Below, in pieces: positions 9,701-17,445 of a DNA stretch of 27,340 nucleotides (position 1 is its first letter; the number at the start of each line of letters is the position of its first letter). The notes beneath the pieces are model-generated. The model saw only the letters and a list, made by a program, of their open reading frames with translations. It was not told the origin of the DNA and searched no databases. The position numbers were made by a program, and so were the translations under genes. Source of the stretch: Bacteroidales bacterium UBA5429 (GTDB taxonomy: Bacteria > Bacteroidota > Bacteroidia > Bacteroidales > WCHB1-69); the NCBI GenBank assembly GCA_002427605.1, contig DIRT01000016.1, positions 1 to 27,340 on the forward strand, in the 5' to 3' direction.

Positions 9701-10585
9701 TCTCTTTTTTTCTCCAATGCCCGGATCAATGGTTATAAAATAGTAGGTTTTTTCACTGTAGATATTGAATTGGTGGTAAAATCTTTGGGAGAGAGGGGAG
9801 TATCGCCAGCCGTGCATACCGATGCCATAAAAGAGAAAATAGTCACCGGGACCAAAAGTTCCATCACCTCCATCATTAACAAAAATTGCATTTTCTACCA
9901 ACTCCAGAAATTGATTTGCCCTGTTGGCTTCAGGAAGCATGTTGCCTCCATTTCCAAAAAGAGCAATTTGTGAAGAAGCGAAGGGAGCGTTACTGATTCC
10001 AAGAGTGACTAAATCATCATAAGTGACTTTATGTATACCGCTTTGATAGGTCTCAATTTTGTACCAGTTGCCCGTTGCAAGCACTGAATTTCCTCCCCCC
10101 TTATATTTTTTTTTCAAAAAAGGAAGAGAAGGAATCACCTCAATCTGAATAGAAGTGATTTTTTGAGGTGTATTAGATTGAAAAACAATGGGTACAAAGG
10201 AGAGAACGGCATAATCTTTATAACGGGTTGAAGCAGTACGGAGCTTGACATCCAATTCTTCCGGTCTGAAAAGATCAGGTATTAACGCTGCCTCTTCTTG
10301 GGTCAAAGGAGTCATCTCCATGTTTTTTATCCGATAATCCAGTTTTGAATAATTATTGTCCAACTCTATGGTTAAGTTGCAGGAAGGTAAAGTTGGAAAT
10401 TGAGCAGATGGAACTGCTCCGTTAAAGTATAAAACTTCAATTATTTGATCGGGATTGATTTCAACATGGATAGGTTTAACCCATTCAATTTGAATGGTTT
10501 CTTCTCTGTTTTGTGACCACAATTGAGGCGAGAAAAAAAATAAAAGTAAAAAAAAGAGAGAAGGTACCCAAGAATTGTGTTTCAT
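6758..10585 (-). CDS. porU: Type IX secretion system sortase/signal peptidase PorU
   Basis: A cell-surface C25-family (gingipain-like) cysteine protease that cuts the C-terminal signal from T9SS cargo and links cargo to anionic LPS. 1275 residues; signal peptide at 1-25 (ends LWSQN). Repeated beta-rich N-terminal segments precede the peptidase domain (about 530-910), in which the catalytic dyad is visible: H785 in YAGHG and C819 in NLTCSFG, 34 residues apart, close to the spacing in P. gingivalis PorU. Ig-like modules follow, and the C-terminus (from about 1180, LNYPNPF... to the end) is a typical T9SS C-terminal domain, kept uncleaved in PorU proteins. The gene is the first of the minus-strand unit porU-porV-ispF-dcp and is divergent from the porP-gldJ unit. 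Confidence 0.96.
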   Translation of the reverse strand: MKHNSWVPSLFFLLLFFFSPQLWSQNREETIQIEWVKPIHVEINPDQIIEVLYFNGAVPSAQFPTLPSCNLTIELDNNYSKLDYRIKNMEMTPLTQEEAALIPDLFRPEELDVKLRTASTRYKDYAVLSFVPIVFQSNTPQKITSIQIEVIPSLPFLKKKYKGGGNSVLATGNWYKIETYQSGIHKVTYDDLVTLGISNAPFASSQIALFGNGGNMLPEANRANQFLELVENAIFVNDGGDGTFGPGDYFLFYGIGMHGWRYSPLSQRFYHQFNIYSEKTYYFITIDPGIGEKKRITSVDYSSLTPNITTNHFTYYDFYEKDKINFAESGKFWVDEPFDAQLTKRYTFQTPTHNGEPARITIAAASNNTQASSFTITVNGAHFATMPLSRNTNTHAFYDSQTYSINQITSPLRIDLTYNKPYPSAAAYLDYIEIQMGAVLNMYTSQVPFCNVNTIGEGNITRFQIGNSNLATQVWDITNPYEPQKVVGELNNNQFSFNSNTEELKYFIAFNGNQYYTVKNIGRVPNQNLIGSSDVDLIIISHPNFKNEAERLAKFRQENDGLTSVIVTPEQVYNEFSSGKLDPTAIRNYMRAVYLKTNQAYPSYLLLIGRPSYDYRGIIDGTELFIPNYQSEGSFNDGGLAANDDYYALLDENEGEYCEGLLDIGVGRFPVSTVHQTKICVDKSINYSTTTDLTQENPSLISNLGDWRNVITFVGDHGDHHFHMITADDGAKKIAQNYPHFNIDKIYNDASQVVSYAGGQRYPESTKAINSRMNRGSLIFTYAGHGGINGWSKARILELSDITKWKNKYNQPLMINLTCSFGWIDKKAISPSELIFINDQGGAAAMLTTTRAAYMGANYTFCTRMFNNSLTNSSNQPITIGEFNIAAKNSVGGALHGTNMYVLLGDPTMKLVLPQYEIATDSIIIDATHQPTDTIKALDKVIVKGRITDHDGSTLTQFNGTLFPSVYDKKINTVTLLNDPASEDPPFEFELQNSILFKGNVSVINGYFEFNFVVPKDINYAFGPGKISYYARTSQSDAKGYTDQFYIGGFSSNPIIDENGPEIQIFLNDEKFVSGGISDPNPTLIVKLKDENGINTTGNGIGHDIIAIIDQQNDQQIVLNDFYQTEKDSSNSGIIRYPLEGLSVGDHTIKVRAWDIANNVSENSINFSVVSDEKLQLDHVLNYPNPFTTHTSFFFEHNQAGETFEILIQIFTISGKLIKTISDTQYLPGNRSEKLDWNGLDDFGDKIAKGTYIYKLSVKNSKGEKAEKFEKIVIL

Positions 10586-10637
10586 ATTTCGTTATGATTT
10601 ATGATGAAGGTTTTAAAATAACACTCATTAGAACGTT

Positions 10638-10645
10638 CAAAATTA
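10638..10645 (-). promoter_or_regulatory. Candidate -7 box of porU
   Basis: TAATTTTG on the minus strand, exact TAnnTTTG match, 52 bases before the porU start in the divergent porU/porP gap. A TTTG at 10657-10660 is too close (11 bases) to be a standard -33. Confidence 0.4.
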
Positions 10646-10699
10646 TAAAAAATTATCAAATATTGACTATTTTAATAGTATAAATTCAAAAAAAATGAT

Positions 10700-10707
10700 T
10701 ACTTTTG
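10700..10707 (+). promoter_or_regulatory. -7 box of the porP-gldJ unit; decides the porP start
   Basis: TACTTTTG, exact TAnnTTTG match, followed by C as is common. It overlaps the upstream in-frame ATG at 10695, so that ATG would lie before the transcription start and the ATG at 10731 is the likely start. No good -33 at 19-21 bases; TTGAC at 10663-10667 is too far away. Confidence 0.55.
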
Positions 10708-10730
10708 CCTCGCAAAATATATTATACAAA

Positions 10731-11744
10731 ATGTCAAAACTGTTTTCAAAGCTGATCACTGCAGTATTATTACTCGCCAGTGTGGGATTACAAGCGCAGG
10801 ACGCTCATTTTTCCCAATTCTATGCAAACCCACTTTATCTCAATCCGGCGATGGCAGGAACCAATATATGTCCCCGTCTTGCTGTAAGTTTTAGAGATCA
10901 ATGGCCAAGTATGAAAGGGGAATATGTTTCCTATACCTTCTCTTATGACCAGCACTTTGATAAGTTGAATGGGGGAATTGGGGTATTGTTGTTTGGTGAT
11001 CAGGCAGGACAGGGAACAATGAATACATATAATGCCAACTTAATGTATTCATTTAAGTTGAAAGTGACTAAAAAGTTTAATATGCGTTTTGCACTCTCTG
11101 CTGGATACTATCAAACTTCACTGGATTGGAATAAACTTACTTTTGGTGATATGATTGACCCAAAGTATGGCTTTGTTTATCCTACTTCAGAAGTTCCACC
11201 AAAAGATTTGGGTAGAGGACAGTTTGACTTTGCAGCAGGTATGATTGGATATTTAGAGAATTTTTATTTTGGGTTTGCAGCTCATCATATTGTTCCTATG
11301 TATGTAGGGTTTATATCTGAAACTTATAAAGTGCCGATTAAAATGACAGCACACATCGGAGGTTATTTTGATTTGGTTAGACGAAGCAATAAAGAGTTGA
11401 CTTTTGGAGATATCTCTATCAGTCCAAACTTTATTTATCAACAAATGAGTACATTCCACTATTTTAATGAGGGGTTCTATCTTAACTTTTATCCCTTTAC
11501 TGTAGGTTTATGGCTAAGACATAGTCTGAAAAGAGTGGATGAAGATAGCTCGACAGGGATAGATGCGGTGATTTTTTCCACAGGATTACAGCATGAACAG
11601 TTTAGAATTGGCTACTCTTATGATATTACAGCTTCAAGAATGTCTGGACATACCGGAGGAGCTCATGAAATATCATTGCAATTATTACTCAATTGTCCGG
11701 AAAAGAAAAAACAAGTTAGAGAGTTACGCTGTCCTCACTACTAG
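10731..11744 (+). CDS. PorP/SprF-family type IX secretion membrane protein
   Basis: An outer-membrane barrel of the PorP/SprF family. Members either belong to the T9SS core with PorK-PorN or help export a particular adhesin. Start chosen at 10731: a signal peptide follows directly (MSKLFSKLITAVLLLASVG, ends LQAQ), whereas an ATG 36 bases earlier would add 12 residues before it and overlaps the promoter. The mature start (DAHFSQFYANPLYLNPAMAGT) carries the family signature, here abbreviated HFSQFYANPLYLNPA. Length 337 residues, normal for the family. It is the first gene of a plus-strand pair with gldJ (67-base gap). PorP proper usually leads porKLMN; here it leads gldJ, so it may be a paralogue rather than the core PorP. 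Family certain, exact role not. Confidence 0.9.
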   Translation: MSKLFSKLITAVLLLASVGLQAQDAHFSQFYANPLYLNPAMAGTNICPRLAVSFRDQWPSMKGEYVSYTFSYDQHFDKLNGGIGVLLFGDQAGQGTMNTYNANLMYSFKLKVTKKFNMRFALSAGYYQTSLDWNKLTFGDMIDPKYGFVYPTSEVPPKDLGRGQFDFAAGMIGYLENFYFGFAAHHIVPMYVGFISETYKVPIKMTAHIGGYFDLVRRSNKELTFGDISISPNFIYQQMSTFHYFNEGFYLNFYPFTVGLWLRHSLKRVDEDSSTGIDAVIFSTGLQHEQFRIGYSYDITASRMSGHTGGAHEISLQLLLNCPEKKKQVRELRCPHY

Positions 11745-11811
11745 AAATCAGTTAAATATAATATAGTTTAAAAAGAAACGTTGTAAATAAAAGAAAAACA
11801 GATTAAAAGAC

Positions 11812-13302
11812 ATGAATAAGTTCACAAAGATTTTTGGTATCCTCTTATTAATCGGATTGCTTTTTGCCTCTTGTAAAGAGAAGTCAAGAACTACAGGATG
11901 GACCTATAATGATCCTAAAAATGGAGGGTTTGAAGTGTATCCATTTCAAGAACAAGCTACCGGTCCGGGGTTGGTACTCATCGAAGGGGGTACATTCCTT
12001 ATGGGTAGAGTAGAACAAGATGTAATGTATGATTGGGATAATATTCCCCGAAGAGTGACTGTTTCCTCTTTTTACATGGATGAGTGTGAAGTTAGTAATT
12101 TGGATTATTTGGAGTACCTAGATTGGCTGGATAGAGTTTTTACTCCTGCTGATTTGAAAGTAGTGTACGACAATGCACATCCGGATGAGAATGTATGGAG
12201 AGATAGGTTGAAATATGCTGAAAATGAAGTTGAATATTATTTCAGACATCCTGCATACAGAAATTATCCCGTTGTGGGAGTAAGCTGGTTGCAAGCTGCA
12301 AACTATGCTGCATGGAGAACAGACCGTGTAAATGAGCAAATTTTGGTTGATATGGGCTTCATTTACCATAATACAACTCCTTCTCCGGAAGGATACTTCA
12401 ATACCGATGCGTATTTGACTTATGGAGACTACGCTTATGAAGCCAATGCAGATAAAAGATTACAATATATTACTACTCGCGAATATAGAAACGTGAAAAT
12501 GGAAGATGGTATATTATTACCAAAATATCGTCTCCCCACCGAAGCTGAATGGGAATATGCTGCACTCGGACTAATAGGAAATACCTTGAATGAACGTGTT
12601 CTTGAAAGAAGAATTTATCCTTGGAATGGATCGTACGTTCGTACAGAAGAGAAAAAATATATGGGAGATATGGTGGCGAACCTAAGAAGAGGTAGAGGTG
12701 ACTATATGGGAGTAGCAGGCCGTTTAAATGATGATGCCGGAACAACTGCACCAGTGAAATCATATTGGCCTAATGACTATGGTCTTTATAATATGGGAGG
12801 TAATGTTGCAGAGTGGGTTCTCGATGTTTACAGACCAGCAACTTTTGAAGATGCAGCTGACTTTAATCCATTCAGAGGAAACTATTATGAAACCAAAAAA
12901 ATGTTGGAAGATGGCGAAATTGAAGAAAGAGATAGCGTAGGTAGAGTGCCTATGGTTCCTGTTTCTGATTTTAAAAATGATAGAAGAAGAAACTATAGAG
13001 CTGCCGATAATAGAAACTATCTGGATGGGGATTGGGCTACCGTTCTTGAGTCTGAAAGATGGCACGGTGATTCCACAAGATATAGTACTGATGAGATGTA
13101 TCGTAAAAAACCGAAAGATTATCAATACTCTTTAGTAAGCGATAATGCCCGTGTATATAAAGGTGGATCCTGGAAAGATATTCAATATTGGGGATCACCC
13201 GCTCACAGAAGATATCTGGATGAAGATGAAGCAACTGACTATATTGGCTTCCGTTGTGCTATGGCACGCTTAGGTCCTCCAACATCTTCTAAAAAAAGAT
13301 AG
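11812..13302 (+). CDS. gldJ: Type IX secretion / gliding motility lipoprotein GldJ
   Basis: A lipoprotein of the T9SS and gliding machinery that stabilises GldK and other motor-associated parts. The signal peptide ends in a lipobox, LFASC, with C21 as the lipidated cysteine. The formylglycine-generating-enzyme-like fold begins at about 54 (GLVLIEGGTFLMG) and ends with GGNVAEWV, YKGGSWKD and DYIGFRCAM. TGWTYNDPKNGGFEV just before the fold is typical of GldJ, and the location between porU and murF is as I recall for Flavobacterium johnsoniae gldJ. GldK/PorK, a paralogue with the same fold, is the alternative; its N-terminal motif differs. 496 residues is somewhat short of some GldJ proteins but in range. 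Presence does not prove gliding: many non-gliding Bacteroidota keep it. A terminator follows. Confidence 0.87.
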   Translation: MNKFTKIFGILLLIGLLFASCKEKSRTTGWTYNDPKNGGFEVYPFQEQATGPGLVLIEGGTFLMGRVEQDVMYDWDNIPRRVTVSSFYMDECEVSNLDYLEYLDWLDRVFTPADLKVVYDNAHPDENVWRDRLKYAENEVEYYFRHPAYRNYPVVGVSWLQAANYAAWRTDRVNEQILVDMGFIYHNTTPSPEGYFNTDAYLTYGDYAYEANADKRLQYITTREYRNVKMEDGILLPKYRLPTEAEWEYAALGLIGNTLNERVLERRIYPWNGSYVRTEEKKYMGDMVANLRRGRGDYMGVAGRLNDDAGTTAPVKSYWPNDYGLYNMGGNVAEWVLDVYRPATFEDAADFNPFRGNYYETKKMLEDGEIEERDSVGRVPMVPVSDFKNDRRRNYRAADNRNYLDGDWATVLESERWHGDSTRYSTDEMYRKKPKDYQYSLVSDNARVYKGGSWKDIQYWGSPAHRRYLDEDEATDYIGFRCAMARLGPPTSSKKR

Positions 13303-13321
13303 TAGAAAATAGAAATAGAAT

Positions 13322-13347
13322 AAAACGGCTAAAAAAGCCGTTTTTTA
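13322..13347 (+). terminator. Intrinsic terminator after gldJ
   Basis: AAAACGGCT, loop AAAAA, AGCCGTTTT, then a T-rich tail. Perfect 9-bp stem ending the porP-gldJ unit. It stands only 26 bases before the murF start, leaving little room for a separate murF promoter after it. Confidence 0.9.
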
Positions 13348-13372
13348 TTTATGTTATTAAAAAAGAGATGGT

Positions 13373-14653
13373 ATGTTAGAGCAGATTTATAAACTTTTTT
13401 TGCAAATACCAAAGATCACTACTGATACGAGAACGCCTTTAGAATCCTCTATCTTTTTTTGTCTGAAAGGAGAAAATTTTGATGCCAATGAGATGGTGGA
13501 GATAGCCTTGGAAAAGGGCGCTGAATATGTTGTGACGCAAAATGAGAAATTTGTTGATCATGAACGATGTTTTGTGGTTGATGATCCATTGCAAACACTG
13601 CAAGATTTAGCCTTAAAGTACAGGAATTCATTGACTATTCCGGTCATAGGAGTAACCGGTACCAACGGTAAAACAACAACCAAAGAGTTGATGGCTGCTG
13701 TTTTATCTAAAAAGTATCAGGTTAAGGCAACGGAAGGGAATTTGAATAATCATATCGGTGTTCCCCTCACATTGCTTTCCATCAACTCATCTCATGAAAT
13801 GGCCATTGTAGAAATGGGTGCCAATCACCCTAATGAGATTGCGATGTTGTGTCAAATGGCACGTCCTACTCACGCTTTGGTGACCAATGTCGGATCTGCT
13901 CACCTGGAAGGGTTTAAAACGTTTGAAAATATTGTGACTACTAAAATGGCACTCTATGATTTTGTTATTCAGCATGGTGGAACCCTTTTTGTCAATGCAC
14001 AAGATCAGTTGCTGCAAGATGAGGTTGCTAAACGTTTGAGAGCAAACAGGATGATCCAACCTGTGGAAAAGGTGAATTACAACACAGATGAAGATATTTC
14101 GTTCAGGCTTACTCCCTATCTGCAATTGAATTTGTTGGGACAGCAGGTGCAAACTCAGTTGACCGGACAATATAATCTGCCCAATATTGCTGCTGCTATT
14201 GCTGTGGGAAGCTATTTTAAAGTTCCCGATTCAGACATGATTCAGGCAATTCAAGAATATACGCCTCGCAACGCGCGTTCTCAAATCAAAAAGATTGGAA
14301 CTAACCTCGTTATTGCCGATTATTATAACGCTAATCCGACCAGTATTCAGGCTGCATTGGCAAATCTGGATCTGATTGAATATGACTCTAAAGTCGCTAT
14401 TATTGGGGATATGTTCGAGTTAGGGGTGCACAGTCAGGAGGAACATAATCATGTTATAGAATTAGTGGATCGCTACAAGATCAAGGCTTTCTTTATCGGC
14501 GCCAACTTCTATGAACTCAAAAATTCCCGGCATCATTTTTTCAGGGAGTTGTCTGAGTTAAATCTCTATTTGAAAAAGAATCCTATTGAAGATTCTCTGC
14601 TTTTAATCAAAGGTTCGCGAGGTATTCAATTAGAGAATCTTATTTTGGAATAA
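13373..14653 (+). CDS. murF: UDP-N-acetylmuramoyl-tripeptide--D-alanyl-D-alanine ligase
   Basis: The last cytosolic step of peptidoglycan precursor synthesis: ATP-dependent addition of D-Ala-D-Ala to UDP-MurNAc-tripeptide. The three Mur-ligase parts are visible: N-terminal substrate domain with TTDTR near 16-20, central ATPase domain with the P-loop GTNGKTT at 96-102 and an EMGANH motif near 147, and C-terminal domain with ADYYNANPTS and GDMFELG. 426 residues, standard. It follows gldJ by 70 bases with a terminator between, so it is expressed by read-through or by a promoter I cannot see. It is not in a dcw cluster; linkage to gldJ is conserved in some other Bacteroidota as I recall. Confidence 0.96.
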   Translation: MLEQIYKLFLQIPKITTDTRTPLESSIFFCLKGENFDANEMVEIALEKGAEYVVTQNEKFVDHERCFVVDDPLQTLQDLALKYRNSLTIPVIGVTGTNGKTTTKELMAAVLSKKYQVKATEGNLNNHIGVPLTLLSINSSHEMAIVEMGANHPNEIAMLCQMARPTHALVTNVGSAHLEGFKTFENIVTTKMALYDFVIQHGGTLFVNAQDQLLQDEVAKRLRANRMIQPVEKVNYNTDEDISFRLTPYLQLNLLGQQVQTQLTGQYNLPNIAAAIAVGSYFKVPDSDMIQAIQEYTPRNARSQIKKIGTNLVIADYYNANPTSIQAALANLDLIEYDSKVAIIGDMFELGVHSQEEHNHVIELVDRYKIKAFFIGANFYELKNSRHHFFRELSELNLYLKKNPIEDSLLLIKGSRGIQLENLILE

Positions 14654-14746
14654 AAAATAGAGAGATTTCGGATTTCATTGATCACACTTGTCCTAAATGG
14701 TATAATTTCTCGAGTGGGGAAATGGAATAACCTAAAAGGGGAATAC

Positions 14747-14902
14747 GTCCTGCCCCCCAATTTTTTTTATTTCCAAAAAAGAAAAAAGAAATTAGAAATA
14801 CGAAAAAAAATATAAATACCTGATAGTTAAATAATTCTAAATTTAGCCATTTCGACTTTCGCCTTTTTCTCATTCCGCCTTCCGCCTTCAAACTTCCGCC
14901 TT
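14747..14902 (+). repeat. Dispersed intergenic repeat, copy 2
   Basis: Fills most of the gap between convergent murF and manA. Contains GTCCTGCCCCCCAATT with T-run (14747-14768, identical to copy 1 over 22 bases), an A-rich part ending AGAAAT at 14799, ATTCTAAATTTA near 14834, and heptads CCGCCTT, CCGCCTT, CAAACTT, CCGCCTT at 14875-14902, with the third unit degenerate exactly as in copy 1. It ends one base before the manA stop codon. Positions 14748-14799 match copy 3 without gaps at 47 of 52 bases by my count. I see no clear terminator hairpin in this gap. Confidence 0.65.
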
Positions 14903-14903
14903 C

Positions 14904-15902
14904 TTATTCGGGTTTATGGCTGATATAAACTTCCAGTAGCTCACTTTTTCCATTAGGCACTATGTCTACATCGGTAATAACGGCAGGTATAAGAATCGAT
15001 TCTCCGGCAGTAATGAACTCATGATCCTGTTCCGTGAAAAAGTGAACCTCACCTTCTGTACACATGTAAACTACAAATGAGTCAATTTGAATATACGATT
15101 TGTGTATCGGGCTATCAAGCAACAGCTTGCTGATATTGAAAAATTCAGATTTAACAATGGGGACTGAGCTGTTAGGTTCATCTTTAAAATCCATTTTATA
15201 ACCTCTTCCCTGCTTATAGTTTATTGCCTCAAGTGCTTCCTCAATGTGCAGTTCACGCTCCAGTCCATTTTCATCTTTTCTGTTCCAATCAAATATGCGA
15301 TAAGTGATATCGGATGCTTCCTGGATTTCAGCTAAAAGTATTCCTTCTCCAATCGCATGTACAGTGCCGGCAGGAATAAAGAAAGCATCACCCTTTTTTA
15401 CAGGGTGGAATTGAATCATTTCTTCCAGATTTCCTTGCTTTAGTGCATTTAAAAATTCCTCTTGTGATGTGTCTTTTTTAAATCCAATGTATAAACCGGC
15501 ATTAGGTTTGGCATCAATAATGTACCAAAGTTCAGTTTTTCCCAGTTGTTGATATCTTTGATAAGCCAACTCACTATTGGGGTGAACTTGTAAGGATAAT
15601 TTATCACTGGCATCAATAAATTTAAAAAGAAGTGGAAAAGCCAGACCGAAACGATTGTAAATATGATCGCCCACCAAGTCACCCATATAGAGTTCGATAA
15701 TATCTACAAGACTATTTTCCTCCAAAAATCCATTCTCAATAATTGAAATATCATCTTCAATGTCAGAAATTTGCCAACTTTCTCCATATTTTTTATTTGG
15801 ATCAAGCTTTTGTTTGAAAAAAGATGCGAACTTCTTTCCGCCCCATATTTTCTCTTTGAAAGCGGGCTTAAATTTAAGAGGATATAAGGAACTGGTTTCC
15901 AT
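14904..15902 (-). CDS. manA: Mannose-6-phosphate isomerase, class I
   Basis: Interconverts mannose 6-phosphate and fructose 6-phosphate, linking glycolysis with GDP-mannose for surface glycans. Zinc-dependent cupin enzyme; ligands seen are Q105 and H107 (LQVHPN), E124 and H182 (PAGTVHAIG). The ASDITYRIFDWNR motif (about 196-208) is typical of the short bacterial form, and 332 residues fits it. It starts 18 bases after the unknown exported protein gene, so the two are probably one transcript. Its stop codon abuts the dispersed repeat. The sequence does not show whether mannose use or mannose synthesis is its main role. Confidence 0.94.
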   Translation of the reverse strand: METSSLYPLKFKPAFKEKIWGGKKFASFFKQKLDPNKKYGESWQISDIEDDISIIENGFLEENSLVDIIELYMGDLVGDHIYNRFGLAFPLLFKFIDASDKLSLQVHPNSELAYQRYQQLGKTELWYIIDAKPNAGLYIGFKKDTSQEEFLNALKQGNLEEMIQFHPVKKGDAFFIPAGTVHAIGEGILLAEIQEASDITYRIFDWNRKDENGLERELHIEEALEAINYKQGRGYKMDFKDEPNSSVPIVKSEFFNISKLLLDSPIHKSYIQIDSFVVYMCTEGEVHFFTEQDHEFITAGESILIPAVITDVDIVPNGKSELLEVYISHKPE

Positions 15903-15920
15903 GGATCAGAATCGATGTTT

Positions 15921-16874
15921 TTAATTAATATAAAATTGTTTATTTGAATATTTTCTGGGTTTCATTTTTTTGTCAGGATTTCTACCCTTAACCCTGGAGA
16001 TATATCGCCATTCTCCCTTCGATTCGATAAATCCTTGGTTTAGACTAGACTCAGGGACTAAAAATTCATTCATCGAGGGCATGTTTTCGTCGATGGGGAT
16101 CAAGTCTTCAAAAATAATCATGGGGGCAGACTTAACCTCATAGATCATTTTCTTTGTTCTGGGATCTCTCTTGCCGGTACTCACTTCATAAGTATGTGTC
16201 TCGTACTTTAAGGAGAGTGAGGCATCTTTTGAATATCTGAAAATCAAACGTGAAACTTTGGATCGGTAATCTTTAAATATTTTTGCACCAAAAATAACAG
16301 GAGATCGAGAATCAGGATCAAACTGAAGTACCTCAATCACTTTTTCATTGGTAAACAGGTCATTTCCATTCCAGCCCAGTAAAGTATAATATGTTTTCTT
16401 TTTATGTACAAGGGGAATAATCTGATAGTACACAGCTCCATACCACTGATTGAGGTCACCAATTTCATATTCCGGATAGGAAAGTGTGTTTTTTCTATCA
16501 TAAAGTGGATAGATTACATATTTTTTTCTTCCGGCATTGTAAAATTGTAAAAATCCAAAGTTTTCGTAACTAAAATCATCTTTAATGATGTACCAGGTAT
16601 AAATTTTTAATAAATTGTCCGGAGATTCTACTACAGAAAACAGATTATTCTCTTTCCATTGATATTGAAACGATCCTTCGAGCCACAGGAAATCCTCAAG
16701 CAATGTCATAAATTCTTCATTGAGTGCCATTCTCACCTCTTCACTTGGTGAACTCATCACATCAGCTCTTAGTGTGAGTAGCGTATCTTCCCAATAAGCA
16801 AAATCCTCATCAATTTGTGGATAGACAAAAAGAGAGGATAGGAGAGTGGTCAATAAAAAAACAAAATGTTTCAT
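15921..16874 (-). CDS. Conserved exported protein of unknown function
   Basis: Not assigned to a named family. 317 residues with a clear signal peptide (MKHFVFLLTTLLSSLFVYPQ), so the product is periplasmic or outer-membrane associated; no lipobox cysteine and no further membrane segment. The N-terminal quarter (about 20-75) is acidic and helical; the rest looks beta-rich, with many aromatic residues and a YYTLLGWNGNDLFTN segment near 166-180. The C-terminal 25 residues are strongly basic (KGRNPDKKMKPRKYSNK). I recall similar proteins as conserved unknowns in Bacteroidales genomes. It lies between atpF and manA, 18 bases before manA. Nothing supports a role in ATP synthase beyond position, and a weak hairpin separates it from atpF. 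Confidence 0.8.
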   Translation of the reverse strand: MKHFVFLLTTLLSSLFVYPQIDEDFAYWEDTLLTLRADVMSSPSEEVRMALNEEFMTLLEDFLWLEGSFQYQWKENNLFSVVESPDNLLKIYTWYIIKDDFSYENFGFLQFYNAGRKKYVIYPLYDRKNTLSYPEYEIGDLNQWYGAVYYQIIPLVHKKKTYYTLLGWNGNDLFTNEKVIEVLQFDPDSRSPVIFGAKIFKDYRSKVSRLIFRYSKDASLSLKYETHTYEVSTGKRDPRTKKMIYEVKSAPMIIFEDLIPIDENMPSMNEFLVPESSLNQGFIESKGEWRYISRVKGRNPDKKMKPRKYSNKQFYIN

Positions 16875-16882
16875 TTAAAATT

Positions 16883-16918
16883 AAAACGCATTCATGATCG
16901 CTTTTAGTATTGCGTTTT
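16883..16918 (-). terminator. Possible weak terminator after atpF
   Basis: On the minus strand, AAAACGCA overlaps the atpF stop and pairs with TGCGTTTT 20 bases later, followed by AATTTT. Eight base pairs with a long loop, so it is weak and may only partly end transcription between the atp genes and the unknown-protein-manA pair. Confidence 0.35.
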
Positions 16919-17412
16919 TAATTCAGGTTGAGTTCGTTAACCCATTTAGAAATCATTTCTTCTTGTTTTGTTTGAGTAGAAAGCTCTTCACTTAAAATTT
17001 TCTCTGCCACATCAATGGAAAGGAGAGCAATTTCATTTTTAATATCAGTCAGGGCTTTCATTTTTTCATTTTGGATAGCAATCTTGGTTTCAGCCATTCT
17101 GGCATCATGCTCTTTATCCCTTAAAATACGAGCTTCTTCATTCATTTTTTCAACCATTTTACGAGCATCGGCAAGAATTTTATCTCTTTCTTCTTTGGCT
17201 TCTTGTAAAAGTTGGTGATGTTCAGCCTTAAGGTTTTTCATTTCCTTTTTAACCGTATCAGCGGCATCCAATTGTTCCTGAATATATTCTTCTCTTTGGG
17301 ATATAGCTTTGGTAATAATCGGCCAGGCAAATTTTGCTAATATAAAAAACAAAATTCCAAACCCAATGAGCATCCAAAAGATTAATCCAAAATCGGGAGT
17401 AATTAAATTCAT
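16918..17412 (-). CDS. atpF: ATP synthase F0 subunit b
   Basis: Peripheral stalk subunit of F-type ATP synthase, linking the membrane part to F1. 164 residues: one N-terminal membrane helix at about 8-30 (DFGLIFWMLIGFGILFFILA) followed by a long charged helical region rich in Glu, Lys and Ala (about 35-160), the usual b-subunit shape. It follows atpE by 83 bases, and a strong hairpin lies in that gap. Unusually, atpH, atpA and atpG do not follow; the next gene is an exported unknown protein. The b-subunit call is secure from topology and context. Confidence 0.95.
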   Translation of the reverse strand: MNLITPDFGLIFWMLIGFGILFFILAKFAWPIITKAISQREEYIQEQLDAADTVKKEMKNLKAEHHQLLQEAKEERDKILADARKMVEKMNEEARILRDKEHDARMAETKIAIQNEKMKALTDIKNEIALLSIDVAEKILSEELSTQTKQEEMISKWVNELNLN

Positions 17413-17445
17413 AATAGATCTATTTTCTAATTTTGATTATTTACA

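Noticed and set aside
10695..10730. Upstream ATG of the PorP-like gene
   Set aside because: It overlaps the -7 box and would put 12 residues before a normal signal peptide.
12760..13125. Open frame of 121 codons on the minus strand
   Set aside because: Lies entirely inside gldJ on the opposite strand; low-complexity Ile/Ser/Phe-rich product, no recognisable domain.
11812..13302. GldK/PorK as the name for the lipoprotein
   Set aside because: The TGW-NDP-NGGFEV motif and location between porU and murF fit GldJ; no porL/M/N genes follow.
13787..14170. Open frame of 127 codons on the minus strand
   Set aside because: Antisense to murF with no family features; frame is open by chance.
14732..14768. 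Terminator in the C6/T8 part of the dispersed repeat
   Set aside because: GGGG can pair with part of the C-run but the stem is only about 4 bp and is absent in copies 1 and 3.
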